From NCBI RefSeq assembly GCF_000620085.1, contig NZ_KK211068.1, positions 19,811-83,810 on the forward strand: DNA of 64,000 bases, in the 5' to 3' direction. Under the pieces are notes generated by a model. It saw only the letters and a program-made list of their open reading frames with translations, was not told the DNA's origin and ran no database searches. The stretch is from Marinobacterium jannaschii DSM 6295 (GTDB lineage: Bacteria > Pseudomonadota > Gammaproteobacteria > Pseudomonadales > Balneatricaceae). This document shows positions 50,780-58,065 of the stretch, in pieces. The stretch's first letter is position 1, and each line of letters begins with the position of its first letter. The position numbers and the translations under genes are program-made.

Positions 50780-51627
50780 GCGCTATACGCCCGCTGATCG
50801 CTGCTATTGCCCTGATGCTCGCCGCGCTCAGCCTGCCGCTGCAGGCGCAGCGACTGCCTGAAGAATCACGGGTCCCCGGCGGTATCGCCCTGATTCCACT
50901 CGCAGGCCTGGCTGCCGACAAAAAACCCAGTGCCTGGTACAAAAGCAACCGGGTGATGGTGATCAGCAGCCAGGGCACCTCACTGCAAGATCAGGCCCAC
51001 TGGATCGCCGTGGCAGGCATCCCCCTGAAAGCCAATCCGAAGAAAAAACAACACCTGCGCGCCAACGCCACCTCCTACTACTTCGATATTGACGGGAAAG
51101 AATACAAGGCCCAGTACCTGACGGTAAAAAACAAGCGCCATGTCAATCCTGATCCCAAGGATATCGCCCGCTGGCGCAAGGAAAAGGCCGAGATGGTTGC
51201 CGCCTTCAAGCACTGGAGCAACCCAGAAGAGCCAGTCACCCGTTTTGAACTACCGGCCAAAGGCCCTTTCAGCAGCCCGTTTGGCCTGAAACGTTTCTTT
51301 AATAAGCAGCCACGTAACCCACACAGCGGCCTGGATATCGCCGCCCCCCAGGGCGCCCCCATTACCGCTCCTGCTGCGGGCAAGGTGGTCGCGGTTGGCA
51401 ATTACTTCTTTAACGGCAACACGGTGATCCTCGATCATGGCAATGGCCTCACCACCCTCTACTGTCATATGAGCCGTATAGACGTAAAGATGGGTGATCA
51501 GCTAAAAACCGGCGATTCAATCGGTGCTATTGGTAAGACAGGACGTGTCACCGGTCCGCACCTGCACTGGACGGTGAGTCTGAATAACACCCGGGTCAAC
51601 CCGCTGCTTTTTGTAGAAGGAAAATAA
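50776..51627 (+). CDS. M23-family metallopeptidase
   Basis: 283-residue exported peptidoglycan peptidase. A signal peptide (MSAIRPLIAAIALMLAALSLPLQAQ) is followed by an N-terminal Ig-like region and a LytM domain with the zinc ligands HSGLDIAAP and GPHLHWTVS, and GNTVILDHGNGLTTLYCHMS. All catalytic residues appear intact, so it is probably an active endopeptidase. It is translationally coupled to xseA and marks the end of the conserved chromosomal region before the CRISPR locus. Confidence 0.92.
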   Translation: MSAIRPLIAAIALMLAALSLPLQAQRLPEESRVPGGIALIPLAGLAADKKPSAWYKSNRVMVISSQGTSLQDQAHWIAVAGIPLKANPKKKQHLRANATSYYFDIDGKEYKAQYLTVKNKRHVNPDPKDIARWRKEKAEMVAAFKHWSNPEEPVTRFELPAKGPFSSPFGLKRFFNKQPRNPHSGLDIAAPQGAPITAPAAGKVVAVGNYFFNGNTVILDHGNGLTTLYCHMSRIDVKMGDQLKTGDSIGAIGKTGRVTGPHLHWTVSLNNTRVNPLLFVEGK

Positions 51628-52087
51628 TTTCCAGTCACAACACAGGTTGGGATGCGCCGCTCACAATGATTGCCAAATCAAGGCATCGAAGACGCGGCTC
51701 AACCCAACCCTGGCCCGAACCCGAATCTCACAATATCCCACCACTATCGCCACCGCATCCGGCTGCACGACGGCATACCTAACCGATCCGTGTCATGTGC
51801 GAAAGCCCCTCAGATGCCACGAACATCAGATGCCACGAATAAGTCAAAACCAATCAGCAAAGTCTTAAAAGCAATTAAAACGTCCGGCACGCCTGCCAGA
51901 GCCAGGCAGTAACCCCACGAAGAGATTGCCCATATCCGTGTTTCTTAGCAAAGCTTCCAACCCTTTTTTCAGGGAAGGATTCAACCTATATAAATCAATC
52001 AGTTAGCGCCCACCCCAAAAAAAGGGGAAAATGACCGATTCCGCCGTAAGCTCTTTAAAAACCAGAGAAAACGCTTTAAGTTCTCTA
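51628..52087 (+). other. Leader region of CRISPR array 1
   Basis: No supported gene. Short frames here (about 51647-51912) have no recognisable similarity and unusual composition. The last ~95 bases are a type I-F leader: an exact IHF consensus AATCAATCAGTTA (51993-52005), a CCCC-A7-GGGG element (about 52013-52028), and AAGCTCTTTAAAAA about 35 bases before the first repeat. The same three elements occur in the same order before array 2. A direct repeat AGATGCCACGAA lies at about 51810-51840. Confidence 0.75.
51993..52005 (+). promoter_or_regulatory. IHF-type site in leader 1
   Basis: AATCAATCAGTTA fits the IHF consensus WATCAANNNNTTR at every position and ends 83 bases before the first repeat. 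In type I-F, IHF bending of the leader is known to direct Cas1/Cas2-3 integration. Confidence 0.75.
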
Positions 52088-52586
52088 GTTCACTGCCGTA
52101 CAGGCAGCTAAGAAAATTGGGCACCCAAAGGCGCGATTATCTTGATGGTTCACTGCCGTACAGGCAGCTAAGAAAATAGTCGCAGGCCCGCAGCTCGCGA
52201 TAGTCGAGTTCACTGCCGTACAGGCAGCTAAGAAATGCTGGCCTGACTGCCAGACCACGGTTTGAGGGTTCACTGCCGTACAGGCAGCTAAGAAATTTAT
52301 CCGGTGCCTTGTGGCGGGTTTGTCGGGGTTCACTGCCGTACAGGCAGCTAAGAAAAATAATCAATGCTGGTTTCAAACTTCCGGAGGGTTCACTGCCGTA
52401 CAGGCAGCTAAGAAATGCTCAGCAGTTGGGCAGAATTCGTCGAGATTGTTCACTGCCGTACAGGCAGCTAAGAAATGAGCAAGGCAGCGGTGCCGACGAT
52501 CAGGGGGTTCACTGCCGTACAGGCAACTAAGAAAAACCAGCCGCATCAGCATCGGTAACACCCCAGGTTCACTGCCGTACAGGCAG
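52088..52586 (+). CRISPR. Type I-F CRISPR array 1 (9 repeats, 8 spacers)
   Basis: Repeats begin at 52088, 52148, 52208, 52268, 52328, 52388, 52448, 52507 and 52567. The 28-nt repeat starts GTTCA, has the Cas6f stem CTGCC/GGCAG with loop GTACA, and ends with the handle CTAAGAAA. Spacers are 32 nt, except the seventh (31 nt). The eighth repeat has G20 changed to A (GGCAA), which breaks the stem base pair at the cleavage site, and the ninth is cut off after GGCAG. Decay at this end and the leader at the other show that new spacers enter at 52088. Confidence 0.98.
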
Positions 52587-52609
52587 AGTGGTATTGAGAT
52601 ATAAGGACA

Positions 52610-52632
52610 GGAGCCAGCCATAGGCTGGCCCC
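52610..52632 (+). terminator. Hairpin after array 1
   Basis: GGAGCCAGCC ATA GGCTGGCCCC is a 10-pair stem (one non-standard pair) followed by TTTCC. It lies 24 nt after the truncated last repeat and probably ends the pre-crRNA transcript. Confidence 0.6.
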
Positions 52633-52774
52633 TTTCCTGGATTTCACTACGTCCACATACAGTCGTCATTCAAACAATAAATCCAAAGAATCAGGCTGCG
52701 TTTTTATCTCAAGCCCGGCATACTGGCGGCTAAGGAAGCTCTGTTTAATGCCATCCAAACAAAGGACTTGTACT

Positions 52775-53752
52775 ATGGATGACTTCTCCCCGTCTGACCT
52801 GAAAACCATTCTCCACTCCAAAAGGGCGAATCTCTACTACCTGCAGCATTGCCGGGTACTGGTGAACGGTGGTCGAGTGGAATACGTCACCGACGAGGCA
52901 AGCCGCTCGCGCTACTGGAATATCCCCATCGCCAACACCACTTGTATCCTGCTGGGCACGGGTACTTCGGTGACACAGGCTGCGATGCGGGAGCTGGCGA
53001 AGGCCGGGGTATTGGTCGGATTCTGTGGCGGTGGCGGCACCCCCTTGTTCAGCGCCAATGAAATGGATGTGGAAGCGGCCTGGTTTGCGCCGCAAAGTGA
53101 ATATCGCCCCACCGAGTACCTGCAACATTGGGTGCGTTTCTGGTTTGATGATGAGCGGCGCCTCAATACCGCCAAACGGATGCAGCAGGCTCGGCTGGAT
53201 CGTATCGCCCACCGCTGGCTGGATAATCGCAGCCTGAAGGATGCGGGCTTCATGCCAGCAGCCGATCAGTTGCAAGCCTTGCTAACAAAACACCGTCATA
53301 GTATTGAACAATCTGGCAATAGCACCGAGCTGCTCACCGGCGAAGCCCGCTTAACCAAATCGCTGTTCGCACTGGCCGCCCGCACCGTCGGTTACGAGGA
53401 CTTTACCCGCGCCAAACGTGGTAAGGGTACAGATCCAGCCAACCGCTTTCTCGATCATGGTAACTATCTGGCTTACGGCCTGGGAGCCACCGCCTGCTGG
53501 GTACTGGGTCTGCCTCATGGATTGGCAGTACTGCACGGCAAAACACGCCGTGGCGGTCTGGTTTTTGATACTGCCGACCTGGTGAAAGACGCCACTATAC
53601 TGCCGCAAGCCTTTATCTCCGCCATGCGTGGTGATGATGAGCAAACCTTTCGCCAAGCCTGCATCGAACAGCTGACCCAGAGCGAAGCCCTCGACTTTAT
53701 GATCGACACCCTTCAACAAGTTGCCCTCGCCGAAGGCAGCGACGCGTTATGA
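52775..53752 (+). CDS. cas1: CRISPR-associated endonuclease Cas1, type I-F
   Basis: Integrase of spacer acquisition, 325 residues. The start at 52775 (MDDFSPSDLKTILHSKRANLYYL) matches the I-F family and has AAAGGA about 8 nt upstream; the frame also extends to 52748. Family segments: WNIPIANTTCILLGTGTS, FCGGGGTPLFSANE, RAKRGKGTDPANRFLDHGNYLAYG (with metal-binding residues) and LPHGLAVLHGKTRRGGLVFD. It acts with the Cas2 domain of the next gene, which it overlaps by 4 nt (ATGA). Confidence 0.97.
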   Translation: MDDFSPSDLKTILHSKRANLYYLQHCRVLVNGGRVEYVTDEASRSRYWNIPIANTTCILLGTGTSVTQAAMRELAKAGVLVGFCGGGGTPLFSANEMDVEAAWFAPQSEYRPTEYLQHWVRFWFDDERRLNTAKRMQQARLDRIAHRWLDNRSLKDAGFMPAADQLQALLTKHRHSIEQSGNSTELLTGEARLTKSLFALAARTVGYEDFTRAKRGKGTDPANRFLDHGNYLAYGLGATACWVLGLPHGLAVLHGKTRRGGLVFDTADLVKDATILPQAFISAMRGDDEQTFRQACIEQLTQSEALDFMIDTLQQVALAEGSDAL

Positions 53753-56700
53753 ATATCCTGTTGATCGCCCAGTGCCAAAAGAATGCGCTGAAAGAAACCC
53801 GCCGCATTCTGGATCAGTTCGCCGAACGCCGTGGCGACCGGAGCTGGCAAACACCAATTACCCAGGCAGGCCTGAATACCCTGCACGCATTGCTACGAAA
53901 AACCGCACGTAAAAACACCGCGGTCGCCTGCCACTGGATACGGGGACGAAATCACAGCGAACTGATATGGATTATCGGCGATGCATCACGCTTTAACAGC
54001 CAGGGTGCCGTCCCCACCAATAGCACCCGCCGCAATGTGCTGCGCCAGCAAGATGAGAACGACTGGCACAGCGGTGAGCTGATCAAACGCCTCGCCATCC
54101 TGGCCGCCTTGCTGCACGACCTGGGGAAGGCCTGTATTGCCTTCCAGAACAAGCTGAAAGATTTTCACCACAGCCCACCCAACCTCTACCGCCATGAGTG
54201 GATATCACTCAGATTGCTACAAAGCTTTGTCGGCAATGACAGCGACGATCAGAGCTGGCTGCAGCGATTGGCCGACACGCCCGGTGATGAGCAGCAATGG
54301 CTGGGCCGCCTGGAACAGGAACAACCTGGTCAGACCAGCTCCGCGCCACTGAAAAACCTACCGCCGCTGGCCCAGATAGTCGGCTGGCTGATCGTCAGCC
54401 ACCACCGACTACCGAAGTTTCCCAACAATGACCCCGACGCCCGTGTCAGCAGTGGTAATCTGAATCGGTTACTCAGCGAGATTACCGCAGCTTGGAATCA
54501 ACCCCACTACACCAATGATCCACCGCAGGATGCCAAACCCTACTGGCAGTTTGATGGCCCGTTGCCGGTAGCCAGTAAACTCTGGCAAAAACAGGTAAGT
54601 CGCACCGCTAATGCCCTGCTGAAGCAGCACAACAGCCCACACCTTACGCCGGATAACGGTTACCTGCTCCATCTGTCGCGACTTAGCCTGATGCTGGCAG
54701 ACCATAACTACTCCAGCCTTAGCGATAAAAGCCACCGCGACTGGGTTGTCGGTGACAGCGCCTGCACTTTGGGCGCAAACACCAAACCGGGACAGCGCGG
54801 CTTCAAACAAACCCTGGATGCCCATCTGTTGGGTGTCGCGCGCCTGGCCGGGCTGGTCGCCCATAGCCTGCCCAAACTGGATGATCACCTGCCCCGCCTG
54901 GCCAACCACAAAGGGCTGAGAAAACGCAGCAAAGCCCCCTTTCAGTGGCAGAACAAAGCCTTTGATCTCGCTGAATCACTTCGCCACGCCAGCGAACAAC
55001 AAGGGTTCTTTGCCATCAACATGGCCTCCACCGGCTGCGGTAAGACACTGGCTAACGCCCGCATCATGTGTGGTTTGGCCGCGCCGGAAAAAGGCGCCCG
55101 TTTCAGTATCGCTTTGGGATTACGCACGCTCACCCTACAAACCGGCGAAGCCCTGCGTAAGCGGTTACATCTCAACGATGACGAACTAGCCATTCGCGTT
55201 GGCGGTAGTGCCAGCCGAAAGCTGTTTGAGCACCAGCAGGAGGAAAAGGAGAGAGAAGGCTCGGAATCCGCCGCCGAGCTTGAAGATGAAAGCTGCCATA
55301 TTTGTTACGAAGGTGACTTTCAGCAGCACCCGCTGCTATCTCGGCTCAGCCATAATCCGGAGATTAAAAAACTGCTGGCTGCTCCCCTTCTCAGCTGTAC
55401 CGTCGACCATCTGGTACCAGCCACTGAAGGCATCCGAGGCGGGCGGCAGATCGCCCCGATGCTGCGCCTGCTTACAGCCGATTTGATACTGGATGAGATA
55501 GACGATTTCGATATCGGAGACCTCCCGGCCCTGACCCGGCTGGTGCATTTCGCCGCGATGCTGGGTTCACGGGTACTGCTCTCCTCCGCCACCCTGCCCC
55601 CGACTCTGGTCGAAGGACTCTACAACGCCTACCGGGATGGTCGCAAAATATACCAGCGCAATAGGGGCGACAAGCCCGGCGCAGAGGTCAATATCTGCTG
55701 CGCCTGGTTCGATGAAAACGCCAGTGCCCACCATGATTGTGCAACCACAGAAACATTCGCCACCGCCCATCAACAGTTTGTAAAACAGCGAACGAAAAAA
55801 CTGGCTACTGCCATAGTGCGCCGCCGGGGAGAACTGATTCCGTTTGAGCCCGGTAAGATCAAAAGTAAACTTATCCGCCAGCAGCTGGCGCAGCTTCTGC
55901 AGCAACAGGCAATAGCCCTGCATCAAGGCCATGCTGAGCAAGATCCACATTCCGGGAAACAGGTCTCATTCGGGCTGATCCGCATGGCCAATATAGAACC
56001 GCTGTTCGATGTCGCCTTGGAGCTGTTCAAGCTGCCTGTCCCTGACGACATACAGATCCACCTCTGCGCCTACCACTCACAGTACCCTTTACTGCTGCGC
56101 TCGCGCATTGAAAAGATGCTGGATGGCTTACTACAACGCCATGATGAAAAAGCAGTGTTTGATCACCCGGAAGTTCGCCAGCGGCTGGATAGCTATAGCG
56201 CCAAAGATCAGATCTTTATTGTACTGGGCTCCCCTGTAACCGAAGTTGGCCGCGACCACGACTATGACTGGGCGATCGTTGAACCCTCCTCCATGCGATC
56301 CATTATCCAGTTAGCCGGGCGTATCCGTCGCCACCGCCCTGGCCCTTGCGAGCTGACCAATATCCAGCTGCTGAATACCAATATGAAAGCACTGGAGTTT
56401 TCCGGTCAGCCTGCCTACTGCAAACCCGGCTTTGAAAATAAAGATAACCGCCTGATCAGTCATCAGCTGGATAGCTTGCTGACCGACCAACAATGGCAAA
56501 CCATCGATGCCCGCCCACGAATTATTGAAGGTGACAGCCTGAACCCGAACAGCAGCCTGGTAGATCTGGAGCATCACCGCCTAAGGAAGCTGATGTATCA
56601 ACCAGCGCCGCAGCAAAACGCTCTAAGTCCGGAAGCACTGGCAAAACTAACACCGCGTCAACGGGACAAGCTCACGCCACCGGAAATACCACTCTGTGCC

Positions 56701-57105
56701 AGCAGCTGGTATCTGCAACCACTGGCACAACTGAGCGGCGACTTGCCCACAATACAACCATTTCGCAAACAAACCGGAGACGAAGTAGAACTGGTGCTAC
56801 TGCCGGATGAGGATGAAGAAGATGCCCTGCTGCATGAAGTGCATCAGCCAGATGGCAGGCGCGGCGACAACTGTTATCTGAATGCAGAAAACAAGTTGCA
56901 GCGCATCGAGCTGGCACCCAATAAAGGCATCGCGATCTGGGGCTGCGAAGACTATATGGAAGCATTGACCGAGCTGGCCGAGAGTATGGAGATGGGGCTT
57001 GATCGCTGCGCAAAAATCTATGGTCGCCTCAGCTTACCCAAACCGGGAGTAGATGGCAGAGGCTGGCGTTTTCACCCGGCGCTGGGTTTTGCAAAGGGGC
57101 AATAG
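53749..57105 (+). CDS. cas3: Cas2-3 fusion, type I-F helicase-nuclease
   Basis: 1118-residue fusion typical of subtype I-F. An N-terminal Cas2 domain (about 1-90) joins Cas1 for integration. An HD nuclease domain follows (LLHDLGKA, His123-Asp124), then an SF2 helicase: Walker A ASTGCGKT (426-433), DEID box (582-585), motif III SSATLPP, and motif VI QLAGRIRRHRPG. It degrades DNA bound by the Csy complex. All key residues are intact. It is slightly longer than the Pseudomonas protein. It is the last gene of the cas1-cas3 unit; csy1 is not next, because a reversed toxin-antitoxin pair intervenes. Confidence 0.97.
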   Translation: MNILLIAQCQKNALKETRRILDQFAERRGDRSWQTPITQAGLNTLHALLRKTARKNTAVACHWIRGRNHSELIWIIGDASRFNSQGAVPTNSTRRNVLRQQDENDWHSGELIKRLAILAALLHDLGKACIAFQNKLKDFHHSPPNLYRHEWISLRLLQSFVGNDSDDQSWLQRLADTPGDEQQWLGRLEQEQPGQTSSAPLKNLPPLAQIVGWLIVSHHRLPKFPNNDPDARVSSGNLNRLLSEITAAWNQPHYTNDPPQDAKPYWQFDGPLPVASKLWQKQVSRTANALLKQHNSPHLTPDNGYLLHLSRLSLMLADHNYSSLSDKSHRDWVVGDSACTLGANTKPGQRGFKQTLDAHLLGVARLAGLVAHSLPKLDDHLPRLANHKGLRKRSKAPFQWQNKAFDLAESLRHASEQQGFFAINMASTGCGKTLANARIMCGLAAPEKGARFSIALGLRTLTLQTGEALRKRLHLNDDELAIRVGGSASRKLFEHQQEEKEREGSESAAELEDESCHICYEGDFQQHPLLSRLSHNPEIKKLLAAPLLSCTVDHLVPATEGIRGGRQIAPMLRLLTADLILDEIDDFDIGDLPALTRLVHFAAMLGSRVLLSSATLPPTLVEGLYNAYRDGRKIYQRNRGDKPGAEVNICCAWFDENASAHHDCATTETFATAHQQFVKQRTKKLATAIVRRRGELIPFEPGKIKSKLIRQQLAQLLQQQAIALHQGHAEQDPHSGKQVSFGLIRMANIEPLFDVALELFKLPVPDDIQIHLCAYHSQYPLLLRSRIEKMLDGLLQRHDEKAVFDHPEVRQRLDSYSAKDQIFIVLGSPVTEVGRDHDYDWAIVEPSSMRSIIQLAGRIRRHRPGPCELTNIQLLNTNMKALEFSGQPAYCKPGFENKDNRLISHQLDSLLTDQQWQTIDARPRIIEGDSLNPNSSLVDLEHHRLRKLMYQPAPQQNALSPEALAKLTPRQRDKLTPPEIPLCASSWYLQPLAQLSGDLPTIQPFRKQTGDEVELVLLPDEDEEDALLHEVHQPDGRRGDNCYLNAENKLQRIELAPNKGIAIWGCEDYMEALTELAESMEMGLDRCAKIYGRLSLPKPGVDGRGWRFHPALGFAKGQ

Positions 57106-57179
57106 TCACTAAGTGGCGACTTTCCGCTCCTACCGAGCAGTAGCAACTGTCTCCAGTAAATAAGGAAAACTATGTCCTA

Positions 57180-57572
57180 TCAACCTTGTTGATCCGCCCA
57201 GAGGGAATATAGAACATCTGCGAAATCGACGGCTGTTAGTTCTCCCTTTACCAGATCAACCATCGCATCGGCTAACTGATCATTATCATGGGTCAGTTCG
57301 TAATCATTCAGAGATAGATACTCCAGGCAGACGGCAAGACCAGTGCGTTTGTTGGCGTCCGACAGGTTATGCCCTACTGCGATTACTTGCGCATAGCTGG
57401 CTGCAATTTCGAAAACATCATCTAATCCGCTATAACATATTGCATTGTCCACACGAGCTAGCGCCCCGCAAAGACCACCGTAATCAGGCTGACCGCAATG
57501 CCCTGGCTCAGATTCGAGAATTTTCGAATTAATCTCTAACACTCGCTCAGGGGGGAAGTGGATTAGCTGCAT
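57180..57572 (-). CDS. doc: Death-on-curing (Doc/Fic-fold) toxin
   Basis: 130-residue toxin of the Doc family. The Fic-type catalytic motif HNLSDANKR (68-76) is intact; in phage P1 Doc the similar motif phosphorylates EF-Tu and stops translation. Other family features: YGGLCGALARVDNAICYSGLDD and the C-terminal LWADQ. The start overlaps the antitoxin stop by 1 nt (TAATG), a coupled antitoxin-toxin order. The pair is inverted inside the I-F cas cluster, between cas2-3 and csy1, which are normally adjacent. Activity is inferred from the intact motif. Confidence 0.92.
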   Translation of the reverse strand: MQLIHFPPERVLEINSKILESEPGHCGQPDYGGLCGALARVDNAICYSGLDDVFEIAASYAQVIAVGHNLSDANKRTGLAVCLEYLSLNDYELTHDNDQLADAMVDLVKGELTAVDFADVLYSLWADQQG

Positions 57573-57742
57573 TACATATCAGCCAAGCGAGCAAACGTCT
57601 TTTTATGAGTACGCAGTACCAGCTTGGTTTCAGATTTTACAATCTGTTTCCCAGTCTCACCTTCTAGAGATAGGGACCGCGTCGCCTTGATTTTCGGACG
57701 CTTAACCAGATCAACACCATAACGTCTCTTACTCTGGGACAT
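57572..57742 (-). CDS. Putative antitoxin partner of Doc
   Basis: Small basic protein of 56 residues (MSQSKRRYGVDLVKRPKIK...RTHKKTFARLADM). I do not recognise its DNA-binding family; it is not an obvious Phd. The C-terminal region (about 35-56) is predicted helical and basic, and could be the toxin-neutralising segment. The start taken is the ATG at 57742, with AAGG and GAGG upstream on the minus strand; the open frame extends to 57823. Function is inferred from its position directly upstream of, and coupled to, doc. A TGC-TACTAT extended -10 lies about 45 nt upstream of the start. Confidence 0.75.
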   Translation of the reverse strand: MSQSKRRYGVDLVKRPKIKATRSLSLEGETGKQIVKSETKLVLRTHKKTFARLADM

Positions 57743-57857
57743 AGCCTCAACCTTATAAATCGCATAGTTACGAAGATAGTAGCACAGGCCTCTAAAGCTA
57801 TCTGCACACTGATTGAATGTCATAAATGGATTGAAAGGGCCAGCTCCCTGCGGCCCA

Positions 57858-57930
57858 CTGCCTATTCGGCAGAGTAAAGAGGTAAGAAAACATCAACACT
57901 ATTTTCTAAGCTGCCTTAACGGCAGAAGCA
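57858..57930 (-). ncRNA. Candidate crRNA-like regulatory RNA (CreR/CreA type): two degenerate I-F repeats and a 30-nt pseudo-spacer
   Basis: Read on the minus strand. Pseudo-repeat 1 (57925-57903) has the I-F stem CTGCC/GGCAG with loop GTTAA, followed by the handle CTTAGAAA; 20 of 23 bases equal array 1 repeats, and the handle equals that of the last repeat of array 2. A 30-nt pseudo-spacer (57902-57873) follows. Pseudo-repeat 2 keeps only the stem (CTGCC-GAATA-GGCAG, 57872-57858) and has lost the handle. Cas6f could cut after each GGCAG and give an 8-nt handle, guide and 3' hairpin as in a crRNA. The distance from handle to second stem is 30 nt against 37 in real units, so the complex would be shorter. 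Known parallels are CreA and CreR RNAs, which guide Cascade to partial targets in promoters. No promoter was identified with confidence. Transcription would continue toward the antitoxin-doc pair. Confidence 0.8.
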
Positions 57931-57940
57931 TACACATCCC

Positions 57941-57988
57941 ATCAATCCCCATAGTGCAATTTTTAAAATATCAATACTATGGATTGAT
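57941..57988. repeat. Imperfect 13-bp inverted repeat upstream of csy1
   Basis: The left arm ATCAATCCCCATAGT (57941-57955) and right arm ACTATGGATTGAT (57976-57988) are reverse complements except for two extra C. The 20-nt centre is A/T-rich. Each arm presents CC followed by ATAGT facing inward, so both carry a type I-F PAM and the first bases of the pseudo-spacer. It could be a paired Csy target, or an ordinary repressor operator. Confidence 0.8.
57965..57982 (-). promoter_or_regulatory. Predicted Csy-complex (Cascade) binding target in the csy1 promoter region
   Basis: On the minus strand CC (57982-57981) is followed by ATAGTATTGATATTTT. The pseudo-spacer of the adjacent element begins ATAGTGTTGATGTTTT. 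Of 16 positions, 14 match; the mismatches are at 6 and 12, the positions flipped out of the guide-target duplex in type I complexes, and pairing stops after 16. CC is the I-F PAM. Partial pairing of this length is expected to allow binding without Cas2-3 cleavage. The site abuts the predicted csy1 -35 box. Confidence 0.75.
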
Positions 57989-58012
57989 CGAGATACAAGA
58001 GCACGATAGCAT
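57984..58012 (+). promoter_or_regulatory. Predicted csy1-csy4 promoter
   Basis: TTGATC (57984-57989), a 17-nt spacer and TAGCAT (58007-58012) each match 4 of 6 consensus positions. An A/T-rich tract directly upstream (57958-57980) could be an UP element. The start of transcription would be near 58019, about 47 nt before csy1. The prediction is moderate; the position just downstream of the Csy target is what makes it relevant. Confidence 0.5.
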
Positions 58013-58065
58013 GCTCCGACAGCGATTCGCAATGTTACCGAAACCAATGCGTTTACGAGGCGCTT

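Noticed and set aside
51893..51909. CTGCC/GGCAG stem upstream of leader 1
   Set aside because: It has a 7-base loop instead of 5 and no repeat-like handle after it. A chance 5-bp stem is enough to explain it.
51647..51912. Two overlapping frames of 73 and 80 codons before array 1
   Set aside because: They lack a good ribosome-binding site and recognisable domains. The region is better explained as leader and spacer DNA.
52613..52632. CC-ATAG at 52619-52623 as a further target of the pseudo-spacer near cas1
   Set aside because: Only four seed bases match, and the site is part of the terminator-like palindrome after array 1.
57857..57890. Plus-strand reading of the first pseudo-repeat (stem followed after 10 bases by TAAGAAAA)
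   Set aside because: The stem is palindromic, so it can be read either way, but the base-by-base handle on the plus strand is AGTAAAGA, a poor match. The minus-strand handle CTTAGAAA fits at 7 of 8 positions, and its guide has the target with a PAM.
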